Shown here: positions 43,345-51,224 of the stretch, piece after piece
Numbering within the stretch: the stretch's first letter is position 1
Layout: each line of letters starts with the position of its first letter
NCBI RefSeq assembly: GCF_024347215.1
Contig: NZ_AP025282.1
Span: forward strand, 3,038,001 to 3,102,000
Origin: Aliamphritea ceti
GTDB lineage: Bacteria > Pseudomonadota > Gammaproteobacteria > Pseudomonadales > Balneatricaceae
Length of the DNA: 64,000 nt
Reading direction: 5' to 3'
Position numbers and translations under genes: made by a program
Notes under the pieces: model-generated
Seen by the model: the letters and a program-made list of their open reading frames with translations, nothing else
What the model was told of the DNA's origin: nothing
Databases searched by the model: none

Positions 43345-44760
43345 ATGTATTGCCGAGCTTTCTTTTACCGTACTTTCTTTTACCGAGCTTTCTTTTACAG
43401 AACTGCCTGTCCCCCAAAGACTGACCACTCCGACCTGTTTAGCCATACCTTATCCGCAATTCTCTTTCTGTTTCTGACCAGCATCACAGCTTCCGTTAAT
43501 GCATCCAGCCGCCCTGCTATAACTCCTCTGGATACAGAGCCTTACAGCTTTAAAGAACTCCAGCAAGCCATTGGTTTTTACCAAACGCTTAATACCTTAC
43601 CCTGGCCTGTATTGCGGAAAACGAACAAACTTTTACGCCTGGAAGATAACCATCCTGATTTGGCAATCATGCGCCACCAGTTATTACTGCTTGGCGATCT
43701 GACCGCACCATATACAACCCCGCACAATACTTCAGATAACGCAGCTGATACTGATACTAAAGCCAACAGTGCTGAATACTTTGATCAGCATCTGGAGCAA
43801 GCACTGAAGCACTTCCAGCAACGTCACGGTATCAAAGTCGATGGCATTCTTGGCCCACAAAGCCGTAAAGCGCTTAATATTTCTCCAGCACACAGGATTC
43901 AGCAACTGGCACTGAATATCCATCGTCAGAATCAGTTTGCAGACAAAGCCAGTCAGCGCTTTATTCAGGTGAACATTCCGGAATTCCGCCTGCGCCTGTT
44001 CGATCAGAATGAACTTTTGCTTGAAATGAAAACCATAGTCGGAAGAAAAACCCGAAAAACACCGGTTTTTGATACGCATATTCAGGCATTAGTGATTAAC
44101 CCTTCCTGGAATGTACCCAAAAGCATCGCCTTTAAAGATATTCTGCCTCGCTGGCAGGAAGACCCTGAATACCTGCAACGAAAAAACCTGCAGGTGCTCG
44201 CCGGCTGGAATTCTTCACGCCCGGTTCCCGCTGAAGAAATCGACCTGACTAAAATGTATCAGGGAAATGAGTATCAGCGACTCTGGGAGCCGCCGGGAAT
44301 GGGCAACACTCTGGGGCGTATCAAGTTTATATCCCGCAGTCAGTACGCTATCTATCTGCATGACACCTCCGCACCGCGATTATTTGATGAACACAACCGT
44401 GCTTTCAGTTCTGGCTGTATTCGCGTTGCCGAAGCACGCCAGCTTGCCGATACCCTGCTTTCCCTGAGTGAGCCGGAAGATGTTTCACTCGAACCTATAC
44501 TTAGCCATTCCCGTACGCAGACATTACCGTTGCAACAGCCTGTTAACTTACACGTTACTTACTGGACAGCCTGGATTTCGCCAAAAGGCACACTAAATTT
44601 TCGCGAAGATTTGTATAAACGGGATCGTTGGCAAATGCAGGAACATCAACAGCAACTGGCTGAAATCATAGATAAAAGCTCAGTACCCGCACCACTGGAA
44701 ACCGCTCAGGTAGCTCTCAGGCAAGTGCATCAGCAAAGCCTGGACACGCAAACTGAGTGA
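43345..44760 (+). CDS. ldtD: L,D-transpeptidase, YcbB/LdtD-like
   Basis: Periplasmic enzyme of 471 residues that forms 3-3 cross-links in peptidoglycan. After an odd N-terminus (MYCRAFFYRTFFYRAFFYRT, encoded by a 15-bp tandem repeat), a signal segment (about 32-51, LSAILFLFLTSITASVNA) leads to a peptidoglycan-binding module (HFQQRHGIKVDGILGPQSRKAL, about 155-178) and the YkuD domain with HDTSAPRLF..FSSGCIRV, catalytic Cys358. E. coli LdtD is larger (615). GGGAGGAG precedes the ATG. The following gene is YcbK-like, the same order as ycbB-ycbK in enterics. Confidence 0.88.
   Translation: MYCRAFFYRTFFYRAFFYRTACPPKTDHSDLFSHTLSAILFLFLTSITASVNASSRPAITPLDTEPYSFKELQQAIGFYQTLNTLPWPVLRKTNKLLRLEDNHPDLAIMRHQLLLLGDLTAPYTTPHNTSDNAADTDTKANSAEYFDQHLEQALKHFQQRHGIKVDGILGPQSRKALNISPAHRIQQLALNIHRQNQFADKASQRFIQVNIPEFRLRLFDQNELLLEMKTIVGRKTRKTPVFDTHIQALVINPSWNVPKSIAFKDILPRWQEDPEYLQRKNLQVLAGWNSSRPVPAEEIDLTKMYQGNEYQRLWEPPGMGNTLGRIKFISRSQYAIYLHDTSAPRLFDEHNRAFSSGCIRVAEARQLADTLLSLSEPEDVSLEPILSHSRTQTLPLQQPVNLHVTYWTAWISPKGTLNFREDLYKRDRWQMQEHQQQLAEIIDKSSVPAPLETAQVALRQVHQQSLDTQTE
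43358..43402. repeat. Three tandem 15-bp repeats at the 5' end of the transpeptidase gene
   Basis: CTTTCTTTTACCGTA, CTTTCTTTTACCGAG, CTTTCTTTTACAGAA. One base away from units at 38739-38783, but read in the opposite coding orientation. Confidence 0.85.
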
Positions 44761-44811
44761 TCATTTTATGTACAGAAAGACCTCTCTCAGGCATAATCCA
44801 CATCCATGATT

Positions 44812-44836
44812 CAGGGCGGCCAATATGGCCGCCCTG
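44812..44836. repeat. Perfect GC-rich hairpin between transpeptidase and ycbK-like genes
   Basis: CAGGGCGGCCA (44812-44822) / TGGCCGCCCTG (44826-44836), 11-base arms with a 3-base loop, no T-run. It lies 35 bases before the next start codon, and could modulate readthrough or translation. Confidence 0.6.
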
Positions 44837-44870
44837 GTAGTATTCATCTATCAGCAGTACCTACGTTATT

Positions 44871-45461
44871 ATGTCTAAACAGTTACACAGTCGCAGAAAA
44901 TTCTTGCGCACGCTAAGCGGCTTTACCGGTTTATCAATGGCGCCTAATGCGTTTGCACAGATAAATAAACTGCCATTATCTGACAATCAGGAAATGCCGT
45001 TAGCCTCAGGTAAAGATAAACAGCTGGATTTTTTGCATCTGCATACCGGAGAGTCTCTTTCGACAACGTTCTTCAGCGGTAATCAGTTCGTTGCCACCGA
45101 AATGTCTGATGTAAACTATCTGCTGCGTGACCATCACAACGGTGAAGTCTACGACATGAATCCTGAACTGCTGAACCTGCTATACGATGTTCGTAGTGCT
45201 CTGGGGACTCAAAAACCAATCCATGTCATTTCTGCTTACCGTTCACCGGCAACCAACGAAAAGCTGCGCAAGAACAGCACTAAGGTCGCCAAAAAGAGCT
45301 TACACATGCAAGGTAAGGCTATCGATATCCGTATTCCCGGAGTCGATGTTAAAGACATTCATCAGGCAGCACTGGCCGTCAAAGGTGGCGGTGTTGGACT
45401 TTACACCCGCAGTGATTTTGTCCACCTAGATGTTGGCCGGGTACGACGCTGGGGTAAATAA
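44871..45461 (+). CDS. ycbK: YcbK/DUF882-family Tat-exported peptidase-like protein
   Basis: Protein of 196 residues with a twin-arginine signal (HSRRKFLRTLSGFTGLS, cut near NAFA). The folded part is a DUF882 / peptidase M15-like domain: VISAYRSPATNEKLR, SLHMQGKAIDIRI (HxxGxAxD zinc motif) and FVHLDVG. It is probably a periplasmic murein carboxypeptidase or endopeptidase-like enzyme; activity of YcbK homologues is little studied. It follows the L,D-transpeptidase by 110 bases and is likely cotranscribed despite the hairpin between them. There is no strong ribosome site upstream. Confidence 0.87.
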   Translation: MSKQLHSRRKFLRTLSGFTGLSMAPNAFAQINKLPLSDNQEMPLASGKDKQLDFLHLHTGESLSTTFFSGNQFVATEMSDVNYLLRDHHNGEVYDMNPELLNLLYDVRSALGTQKPIHVISAYRSPATNEKLRKNSTKVAKKSLHMQGKAIDIRIPGVDVKDIHQAALAVKGGGVGLYTRSDFVHLDVGRVRRWGK

Positions 45462-45465
45462 CGGC

Positions 45466-45909
45466 TTAATCGCCATTGGCTGGCCAGGTAGGGTGTGGCC
45501 AAAGTAACGCCGAAAGCCCCAATAAGGACTGTATCGCCAACAACACAGCGATACCAAAGTTCGAAGAAGACAGATTAAAATCGCCGCCAATTGTTCCGGC
45601 GGCGATCAACAGTATAAGTCCAAATACTGACACAATGCCGGTTACTCTGGCCAACGCAACAGCCGCCGTATTCAGGACCGCTGATTTCACCGATACAGTG
45701 ACAATTCCGCTAATGACAGTACTGGTAGCCAGTATCGAAATATCCAGCCAACTAACGGCTTTATAGCCTCGCTCAAGAAAATCAGGGTCCACAACAAGTG
45801 ATCCTGCCGTCAGTAACAACACAACCGAGAAACTGTATTTAAGCCAAGTAATCGTAGGATTACCGCCCAGACTATCCGGCAACAGCCGGCTCCTCAGCTG
45901 ATTGCCCAA
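45466..45909 (-). CDS. Unknown four-helix membrane protein
   Basis: I do not recognise this 147-residue protein. It has four hydrophobic stretches (about 24-40, 52-72, 84-105 and 118-137), so it is probably an inner-membrane protein. The only ATG places its first 13 codons inside the upstream hydrolase gene (38-base overlap), with no evident ribosome site, which points to translational coupling, or else an alternative GTG or TTG start further in. The end is five bases from the convergent ycbK-like gene. Confidence 0.55.
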   Translation of the reverse strand: MGNQLRSRLLPDSLGGNPTITWLKYSFSVVLLLTAGSLVVDPDFLERGYKAVSWLDISILATSTVISGIVTVSVKSAVLNTAAVALARVTGIVSVFGLILLIAAGTIGGDFNLSSSNFGIAVLLAIQSLLGLSALLWPHPTWPANGD

Positions 45910-46897
45910 TCACATCCCCAGCCAAATCTTCAACATCACTGAGTAAGCTGCTCAGTTTTGCTATGAACCAGTCATGCATACTGTCCGGTAGATCATGTCC
46001 CCAGCCTGAAAGAACCTCCAGGGTCGCATTGGCGATACTGTCAGCAACACTTTCTCCACTGCTAACCGGAAATACCGGATCATCGGAACCATGTAGTACC
46101 AGCGTAGGAGCAGTAATTCCCGCATTTCCAGAGCGTAAATCTTCATGGCAAAGTATCGCCAGTAACTGCCGCATATAACCTTCAGGACAATAAGATCGAC
46201 GCAAGGCCCGCTCAGCCTGCTTTAACTGCTGTTCATTTGTCAGACAGTGTTCGGTACCTGTAAACAGATGGCTTTCAGCGGCAGAGCCTTTAATCATTGC
46301 AGCGAAAGCATCTTCAGACTCAGGCAAACTAAGATTAGCTGCCACCGGTGCCTGGTTCCCGTCATACAACAAGTGCCGGCCATGACCTTCGGGCAATTCA
46401 CGGTCCAGTGTCGTTGAAAATACCACACTCAGACTCAACGTGCGCTCGGGCCATTTGCCAGCAAAAATCTGCGCAATCAAACCGCCCATTGAACCACCCA
46501 ATATATGCGCCTTTGAAATATCCAGATGATCCATTAAATGCACTACGTCTGTTGCCATATCTGTCAGGGTATATGCTGGCTCAACAACTTCTCCCTTCCA
46601 CGCCTGCTGTAAACGTACAGCAAGATTATGACCCGTAAGCTGATCAAATTTATCTGACAGACCAGAATCCCGGTTATCAAATACAACAACCCGATAACCT
46701 TCATCTGCAATACGCTGCAAAAGCGTTTCTGGCCAGTGAATTAGTTGCGACCCCAAACCTCTGATCATAATCAGAGGCGGATGTGAAACATCTCCATACG
46801 CCTGCCAGTAAAGCCCACAGGCCTCAGAATACTGTTCTGCTACCGGCTCATAATTCTGTGTTTTACTGGCTATCACTGAATCGCCTGATTGTGACAT
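45872..46897 (-). CDS. Alpha/beta-fold hydrolase
   Basis: Cytoplasmic hydrolase of 341 residues. Oxyanion region MIRGLGSQLIHW, DNRDSGLSD, nucleophile elbow GGSMGG, an acid in LHGSDDPVFP and the final His in GWGHDLP. This set, with RGLGSQ and FDNRDSGLS, is typical of aclacinomycin methylesterase-like or epoxide-hydrolase-like alpha/beta enzymes. No operon partner clarifies the substrate; the unknown membrane protein overlaps its 3' end. The 26-residue C-terminal tail is acidic and unstructured. Confidence 0.85.
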   Translation of the reverse strand: MSQSGDSVIASKTQNYEPVAEQYSEACGLYWQAYGDVSHPPLIMIRGLGSQLIHWPETLLQRIADEGYRVVVFDNRDSGLSDKFDQLTGHNLAVRLQQAWKGEVVEPAYTLTDMATDVVHLMDHLDISKAHILGGSMGGLIAQIFAGKWPERTLSLSVVFSTTLDRELPEGHGRHLLYDGNQAPVAANLSLPESEDAFAAMIKGSAAESHLFTGTEHCLTNEQQLKQAERALRRSYCPEGYMRQLLAILCHEDLRSGNAGITAPTLVLHGSDDPVFPVSSGESVADSIANATLEVLSGWGHDLPDSMHDWFIAKLSSLLSDVEDLAGDVIGQSAEEPAVAG

Positions 46898-47005
46898 TCA
46901 CTATCCTGTTTTTTTATATTGTTTGTTAGGCTGAAAATCTCACCGGAATTATACCGCTACTATTTACCAGAAGTATTCCAGGGCTATGTTAAAACGATAC
47001 CAGCG

Positions 47006-48058
47006 CTATAGCTGCTCTTCAGTATCCAGCAATTGTTGCTTCCTATCTCGGCCCCAGCGGTATCCGCTTAAGTCACCATCACTGCGTACAATACGATGAC
47101 AGGGAATAATTACCGCCAACTTATTTGCACCACAGGCTCCGGCAACTGCCCGGCTTGCTTTTGGCTGGCCAATCGCAGCAGCTAGCTGACTATAACTCAT
47201 CGTTTCACCGACCGGAATCTGCTGTAACGCCTGCCAAACCTGCTCCTGAAAAGCCGTTCCCTTAATATCCAGAGGCAGGTCACATTCAGCCTTTGGCGCA
47301 TCGACAAACGCTAGCACTTCGATCAGTAAATCGGACAGTTCATCTCCTGCGGCAATCAGTTGAGCTGCTGGAAAGCGAGCCGCTAAAACCTGTTGCAAGT
47401 CAGCATCAAAATCAACGAACTCTACACAACAAATTCCTCTGGCGCTCACCGCCATCACCAGCGGACCGAATATACTCGCCCCGGTGCAATAATAGATCTG
47501 CTGCCCCTTGCCGCCTTTACGAAACTGCGACGGTGTCATTCCCAGACGGTTATGACTATAAACCGATGCCGCGGAGCCTATACCTGAGGCATAAATCGCC
47601 TCAGTAACACTGGCCTGATCCAGTAATGCTTCGCTGAAACGTTTATTCTGATGATTTCGCTGATATGCTTTCGGACTTACCCCGACCAGACGGCTAAACA
47701 AACGCTGAAAATGCCAGATACTCAGCTGGGCATTTTCTGCTAACTCAGCCAGATCGACAATATCTTCGGCTGCCTCAATATGCCGGCAGGCATTAACAAC
47801 CACTTCTATAAGCGCTTCAGAAGCCGACTTCTGTTCCGGTTTACATCGTTTGCAGGCACGAAATCCGGCATCTACTGCTGTTGATGTATCTTCATAAAAA
47901 CGAACATTTTCCCGCCGTGGCTGGCGGGAAGAACAGCCAGGACGACAATAAATACCAGTGCTCAGAACTGCATAATAAAACTGACCATTAGCAGCAAGAT
48001 TGCGATCACAGACAGCTTGCCAACGACTGTCCTCATCAGTAAATAACAACTGACTCAT
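47006..48058 (-). CDS. ada: Bifunctional Ada: methyltransferase and transcriptional regulator
   Basis: Adaptive-response protein of 350 residues. The N-terminal zinc domain has Cys38 (GIYCRPGC), Cys42, Cys69 and Cys72 at the same positions as E. coli Ada, so Cys38 should accept methyl groups from phosphotriesters. An AraC-type HTH covers about 85-185 (SIWHFQRLFSRLVGVSPKAYQ). The C-terminal O6-methylguanine methyltransferase carries active Cys320 in IIPCHRIV (E. coli Cys321). It overlaps the start of the downstream EamA exporter's stop region by four bases, so the two are cotranscribed, exporter first. Confidence 0.96.
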   Translation of the reverse strand: MSQLLFTDEDSRWQAVCDRNLAANGQFYYAVLSTGIYCRPGCSSRQPRRENVRFYEDTSTAVDAGFRACKRCKPEQKSASEALIEVVVNACRHIEAAEDIVDLAELAENAQLSIWHFQRLFSRLVGVSPKAYQRNHQNKRFSEALLDQASVTEAIYASGIGSAASVYSHNRLGMTPSQFRKGGKGQQIYYCTGASIFGPLVMAVSARGICCVEFVDFDADLQQVLAARFPAAQLIAAGDELSDLLIEVLAFVDAPKAECDLPLDIKGTAFQEQVWQALQQIPVGETMSYSQLAAAIGQPKASRAVAGACGANKLAVIIPCHRIVRSDGDLSGYRWGRDRKQQLLDTEEQL

Positions 48059-48990
48059 TTCGTAACCTCCTGATGAACTTCAGACTTTCTGGTAAAAATA
48101 GCAAAGACTCTGCCATCTATTGCCAACAAACCTGCCCCTACTAACACCATCCCAATGTAATGCTCGCTGGCGAAAGACTGACCCAGAAAAATAGCCCCTA
48201 AAGCAATGGCACTGATCGGCGCCAGAAAAGTAACTAAGAGCAAATTAGTTGGGCCTGCTGTAGAAAGAATCCGAAAATAAATCACGTAAGCCAGTGCCGT
48301 ACAAATTAATGCCAGCCCCGCTATCGCCAGCAATACATGGGTATCCGGCATACTCAGCAACCAGGGCTGATCAAACCACAATACAACCGGCAATAATAAA
48401 ACCGTCGATGCCGTTACCTGACCAGCAGTAATCACTAAGGTACTGAAGCCACGCCCCTGCAAACGTTTGCCATATACTCCGGCGCACGCGTAACTAAATG
48501 CAGCCAGTAAAATCGCCAGTTGAGCAGTTAAATCAGCCTTTAAACCTTCAATGACATCTGGCCCGATAATCACAGCCACACCGGTTATTCCCAATAGCAA
48601 GCCTGTAAGTTTGCCTCCCCCTATACGTTTCTCAACCCCCAAACCACGCAGTACAAGAATACTGAATACCGGTGTCATGGCTATCAGGACCGATGCCAGT
48701 CCACCACTGATATGCGTTTGTCCCCACACAATCAAACAAAATGGCGCTGCATTATTCAGTAATCCAATGCACATCATGCCTCGCCATGCATGCCAGGTAG
48801 CCGGCATCCTCTGCCCCAGAATATAAACCAACAGAATAAGAAACAGTGCAGCACCGGCAACACGCAGCGTAACAATACTGATAACTGGTAACTGGGCTAG
48901 AGCAACATCAACAAAAAAATATGAGCCGCCCCAGATAATCGCCAGACTAAATAGCAGTGCCCATTCCTGCAAATTCATTGTTTGTTTCAT
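48055..48990 (-). CDS. DMT-superfamily (EamA) exporter
   Basis: Inner-membrane transporter of 311 residues with ten hydrophobic helices in two EamA repeats; typical segments are WGGSYFFVDVAL, LLNNAAPFCLIVWGQ, and the second-half LAPISAIALGAIFLGQ. These proteins export amino acids, sugars or other metabolites. The stop overlaps the ada start (ATGA-type, four bases), which is unusual company; ada would be translated by coupling. Substrate unknown. Confidence 0.88.
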   Translation of the reverse strand: MKQTMNLQEWALLFSLAIIWGGSYFFVDVALAQLPVISIVTLRVAGAALFLILLVYILGQRMPATWHAWRGMMCIGLLNNAAPFCLIVWGQTHISGGLASVLIAMTPVFSILVLRGLGVEKRIGGGKLTGLLLGITGVAVIIGPDVIEGLKADLTAQLAILLAAFSYACAGVYGKRLQGRGFSTLVITAGQVTASTVLLLPVVLWFDQPWLLSMPDTHVLLAIAGLALICTALAYVIYFRILSTAGPTNLLLVTFLAPISAIALGAIFLGQSFASEHYIGMVLVGAGLLAIDGRVFAIFTRKSEVHQEVTK

Positions 48991-49353
48991 GGAATATTTC
49001 CTTTAACCATTCAAGATTATGATCAATGTAAGTCAGTCATCACAGGAAAACACTCAGCTTCTTGCGCTCTAAACAAAATCTTTTACTGTAGCTAATGAAA
49101 GTGACCGTTAAAAATAACAAAGCGATGGATAACAACCACATACCAAAGGATTAGACGCTTCAGAGAAAAACTTGATCTAGGTTAATTTTTACAGATAACT
49201 CTGCCCTATTCGCTCTAAAAACTAATCCAGATCAAATTTTCTTGTGCGGGTCTGTTGTTTAATGGCGCCAGTTCAGGAACCCGCGACCAAGCAAAAACTT
49301 CTTCACTGGTTCTATTCAATACAGTTCCAACATATTTCAGAGCGAACACCACC
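48991..49353. other. Intergenic region before ompW, with FNR-like half match
   Basis: TTGATCTAGGTTAA (49172-49185) matches TTGAT-N4-ATCAA in the left arm and three of five bases on the right. ompW is FNR-controlled in enterics, so this is a plausible weak site. No gene seen. Confidence 0.35.
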
Positions 49354-50019
49354 ATGAAAACTTCTGCAGCACGTTTAGGATTAACAGCCGCAATTCTTGC
49401 CACTCTAACTACAGCTCCAGCTTTCGCATACGAAGCCGGCGATATCATTGTCCGCGCGGGTGCGACCAATGTTAACCCGAATGACGACAGCAGCGCTGTT
49501 TCCCTGAATGGCAGTGCAGTTGCAGGTTCCGGCGTGAGTGTAAACAGCGATACTCAGCTGGGTCTGACAGCAACTTACATGCTAGATAGCAACTGGGGTA
49601 TCGAATTACTGGCAGCGACTCCTTTCAGTCATGACATTAGCGGCAAAGGTACTCTTGCCGGACAAGGCAAAATTGCCTCAGCTAAACAACTGCCTCCTAC
49701 TTTAAGTGCCGTGTACTACTTCGATACTGAAGGTGCATTCGACCCTTATATTGGCGCCGGCATTAACTACACTACTTTCTTCAGCGAAGAAGGTGAAGGT
49801 AACTTCACTGGCTATGACGTAAAACTGGATGATTCATGGGGTCTGGCAGTACAGGCAGGCTTCGATGTACAACTGAGCGAAAACTGGCAGCTAAACGGCT
49901 CCGTACGTTACATCGATATCCAAACTGACGCGACAATTTCTAACGGTACAAACACATACACCGTAGATGTAGATATTGATCCAACTGTTGTTTCTATGAT
50001 GATCGGTTACAAATTCTAA
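49354..50019 (+). CDS. ompW: OmpW-family outer membrane protein
   Basis: Eight-stranded beta-barrel of 221 residues. The start at 49354 gives a clean signal peptide (cut after APAFA, residue 25); the upstream in-frame ATG at 49255 adds a non-signal extension. Family features are the opening AGDIIVRAGATNVNPND, GLTATYMLDSNWGIELLAATPFSHDI, PPTLSAVYYF, FDPYIGAGINYT and a C-terminal Phe (MMIGYKF) recognised by the BAM machinery. OmpW proteins give a path for small hydrophobic molecules and respond to osmotic or oxygen change. Confidence 0.94.
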   Translation: MKTSAARLGLTAAILATLTTAPAFAYEAGDIIVRAGATNVNPNDDSSAVSLNGSAVAGSGVSVNSDTQLGLTATYMLDSNWGIELLAATPFSHDISGKGTLAGQGKIASAKQLPPTLSAVYYFDTEGAFDPYIGAGINYTTFFSEEGEGNFTGYDVKLDDSWGLAVQAGFDVQLSENWQLNGSVRYIDIQTDATISNGTNTYTVDVDIDPTVVSMMIGYKF

Positions 50020-50049
50020 TAGACCATCTGATTTTCTGACGGATTCAGT

Positions 50050-50099
50050 AAACCGGCCTTAATGATACTTCCCCTGGTATCGGTTATGGCCGGTTTTTT
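50050..50099 (+). terminator. Intrinsic terminator of ompW
   Basis: AAACCGGCC / GGCCGGTTT stem with an approximately 25-base loop and six T. Confidence 0.8.
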
Positions 50100-50211
50100 A
50101 TTGTTGCTATCTACAACGGCCCTCTATCGATTCTCGTTATAGTTGCTTTATATAAGGTTTCTTTGGCGCTAACTTCTCTTTGGAACCACCAGGTTTAACT
50201 TCTTTTTCTGA

Positions 50212-50868
50212 CTATTGGCGTGAAGCCATCAGACCTGCACCGGCAGCAGCCAGTAAACCGGCGCAGCCCCGGTTAAAATAACCGCGCATTTCCGGTCGGG
50301 AAAACCATTGGCGCAAATACACACCCATCAACGCATATATCGAAATAGCCAACCATTCGAGCAGCAGGAAAATCCCACCCAGTAATCCGAACTGTGCCAG
50401 CATTGGTTGCTCAGGGTTAACAAACTGCGGTAAGAATGCAGTAAAAATCAGTATCGCCTTAGGATTACCAATCGCCATCAAGAATTCCTGTCGCATAAGG
50501 CCAGACAATGACATCGACCGATTACTCGCTTGTTGCTGAAGTTTGACGTCGGCATGCCAAAGCTGCCAGGCGAGCCAAAATAGATACAGAGCACCGGCAA
50601 GCTTAACGGCAAAAAAGATTTTCTCCGATGCGTATAACACTGTCGCTACGCCCGTTGCCGCTAAAAATATCATCAGACTAAAAGCCAGTAAACGTCCGCA
50701 ACCGGCTGCTACTGCCGTGCGAAAACCAAACCGCTGAGCATTAGCCATCGCCATCAGATTATTCGGACCCGGCGAAAGATTCAGCGCAAAACATGCAGGT
50801 ATAAACAAGAACAAAGCAACAACTTCCAAGACACCACCCCAAATAATTAACGACACTAACTTATGCAA
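50212..50868 (-). CDS. LysE/RhtB-family exporter
   Basis: Inner-membrane amino acid exporter of 218 residues with six hydrophobic helices. The family signature is visible near the N-terminus: ACFALNLSPGPNNLMAMANAQRFGFRTAVAAGCG, together with LYLFWLAWQLW and IGNPKAILIFTAFLPQFV. Members export homoserine, threonine, leucine or lysine. It stands alone between ompW and an HD-GYP receptor. The first 14 residues precede the family's usual start, so translation may begin at the GTG or later codons near VLEVVALFLF. Confidence 0.88.
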   Translation of the reverse strand: MHKLVSLIIWGGVLEVVALFLFIPACFALNLSPGPNNLMAMANAQRFGFRTAVAAGCGRLLAFSLMIFLAATGVATVLYASEKIFFAVKLAGALYLFWLAWQLWHADVKLQQQASNRSMSLSGLMRQEFLMAIGNPKAILIFTAFLPQFVNPEQPMLAQFGLLGGIFLLLEWLAISIYALMGVYLRQWFSRPEMRGYFNRGCAGLLAAAGAGLMASRQ

Positions 50869-51224
50869 CTCAATGCTGACGCAATGAAACTGTGCACCTA
50901 ATTCCCTTCAACAACTAAACGACGTAATCCACCAATCTACTTAAACTGAGTAACTAGAGAAAGATACAAACAACAACGTTTCAAATCTATCAAGCCATTG
51001 AATTTATTATATATGTTAAAAAATATTCTCCGTAAAAACGAATATATATTGAGAATTACCGCTTTTTAGCCACTTAGTATTTCAGCAACATGCTATAAAA
51101 GTGTTTAGCTGCTGTAATTACGCCGCTTGGGATTCCTTTCATCTGATAACTAAACATGAACAAGGTATCGCAAGCACGTAGACATTGGAAAGATACAGCC
51201 ATATGCCACGGAGGGCATCATCAA
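50869..51224. other. AT-rich intergenic region before the HD-GYP receptor
   Basis: No gene. ATATTC / GAATAT (near 51027-51050) form a short inverted repeat. No riboswitch was recognised. Confidence 0.4.

Noticed and set aside
38739..43402. CRISPR-like array
   Set aside because: Units are contiguous 15-mers without spacers and there are no cas genes. No CRISPR array is in the window.
43123..43446. 107-codon minus-strand frame with SSVKES repeats
   Set aside because: The KES repeats come from reading the 15-bp minisatellite of the transpeptidase gene on the other strand. The gene with a ribosome site and signal segment is on the plus strand.
50869..51224. Possible c-di-GMP riboswitch upstream of the HD-GYP receptor
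   Set aside because: I looked for the GEMM core (CACGCACAGGGCAAACC, GACGCAAAGCC). Only a few bases match around 51175, and the paired helices are missing.
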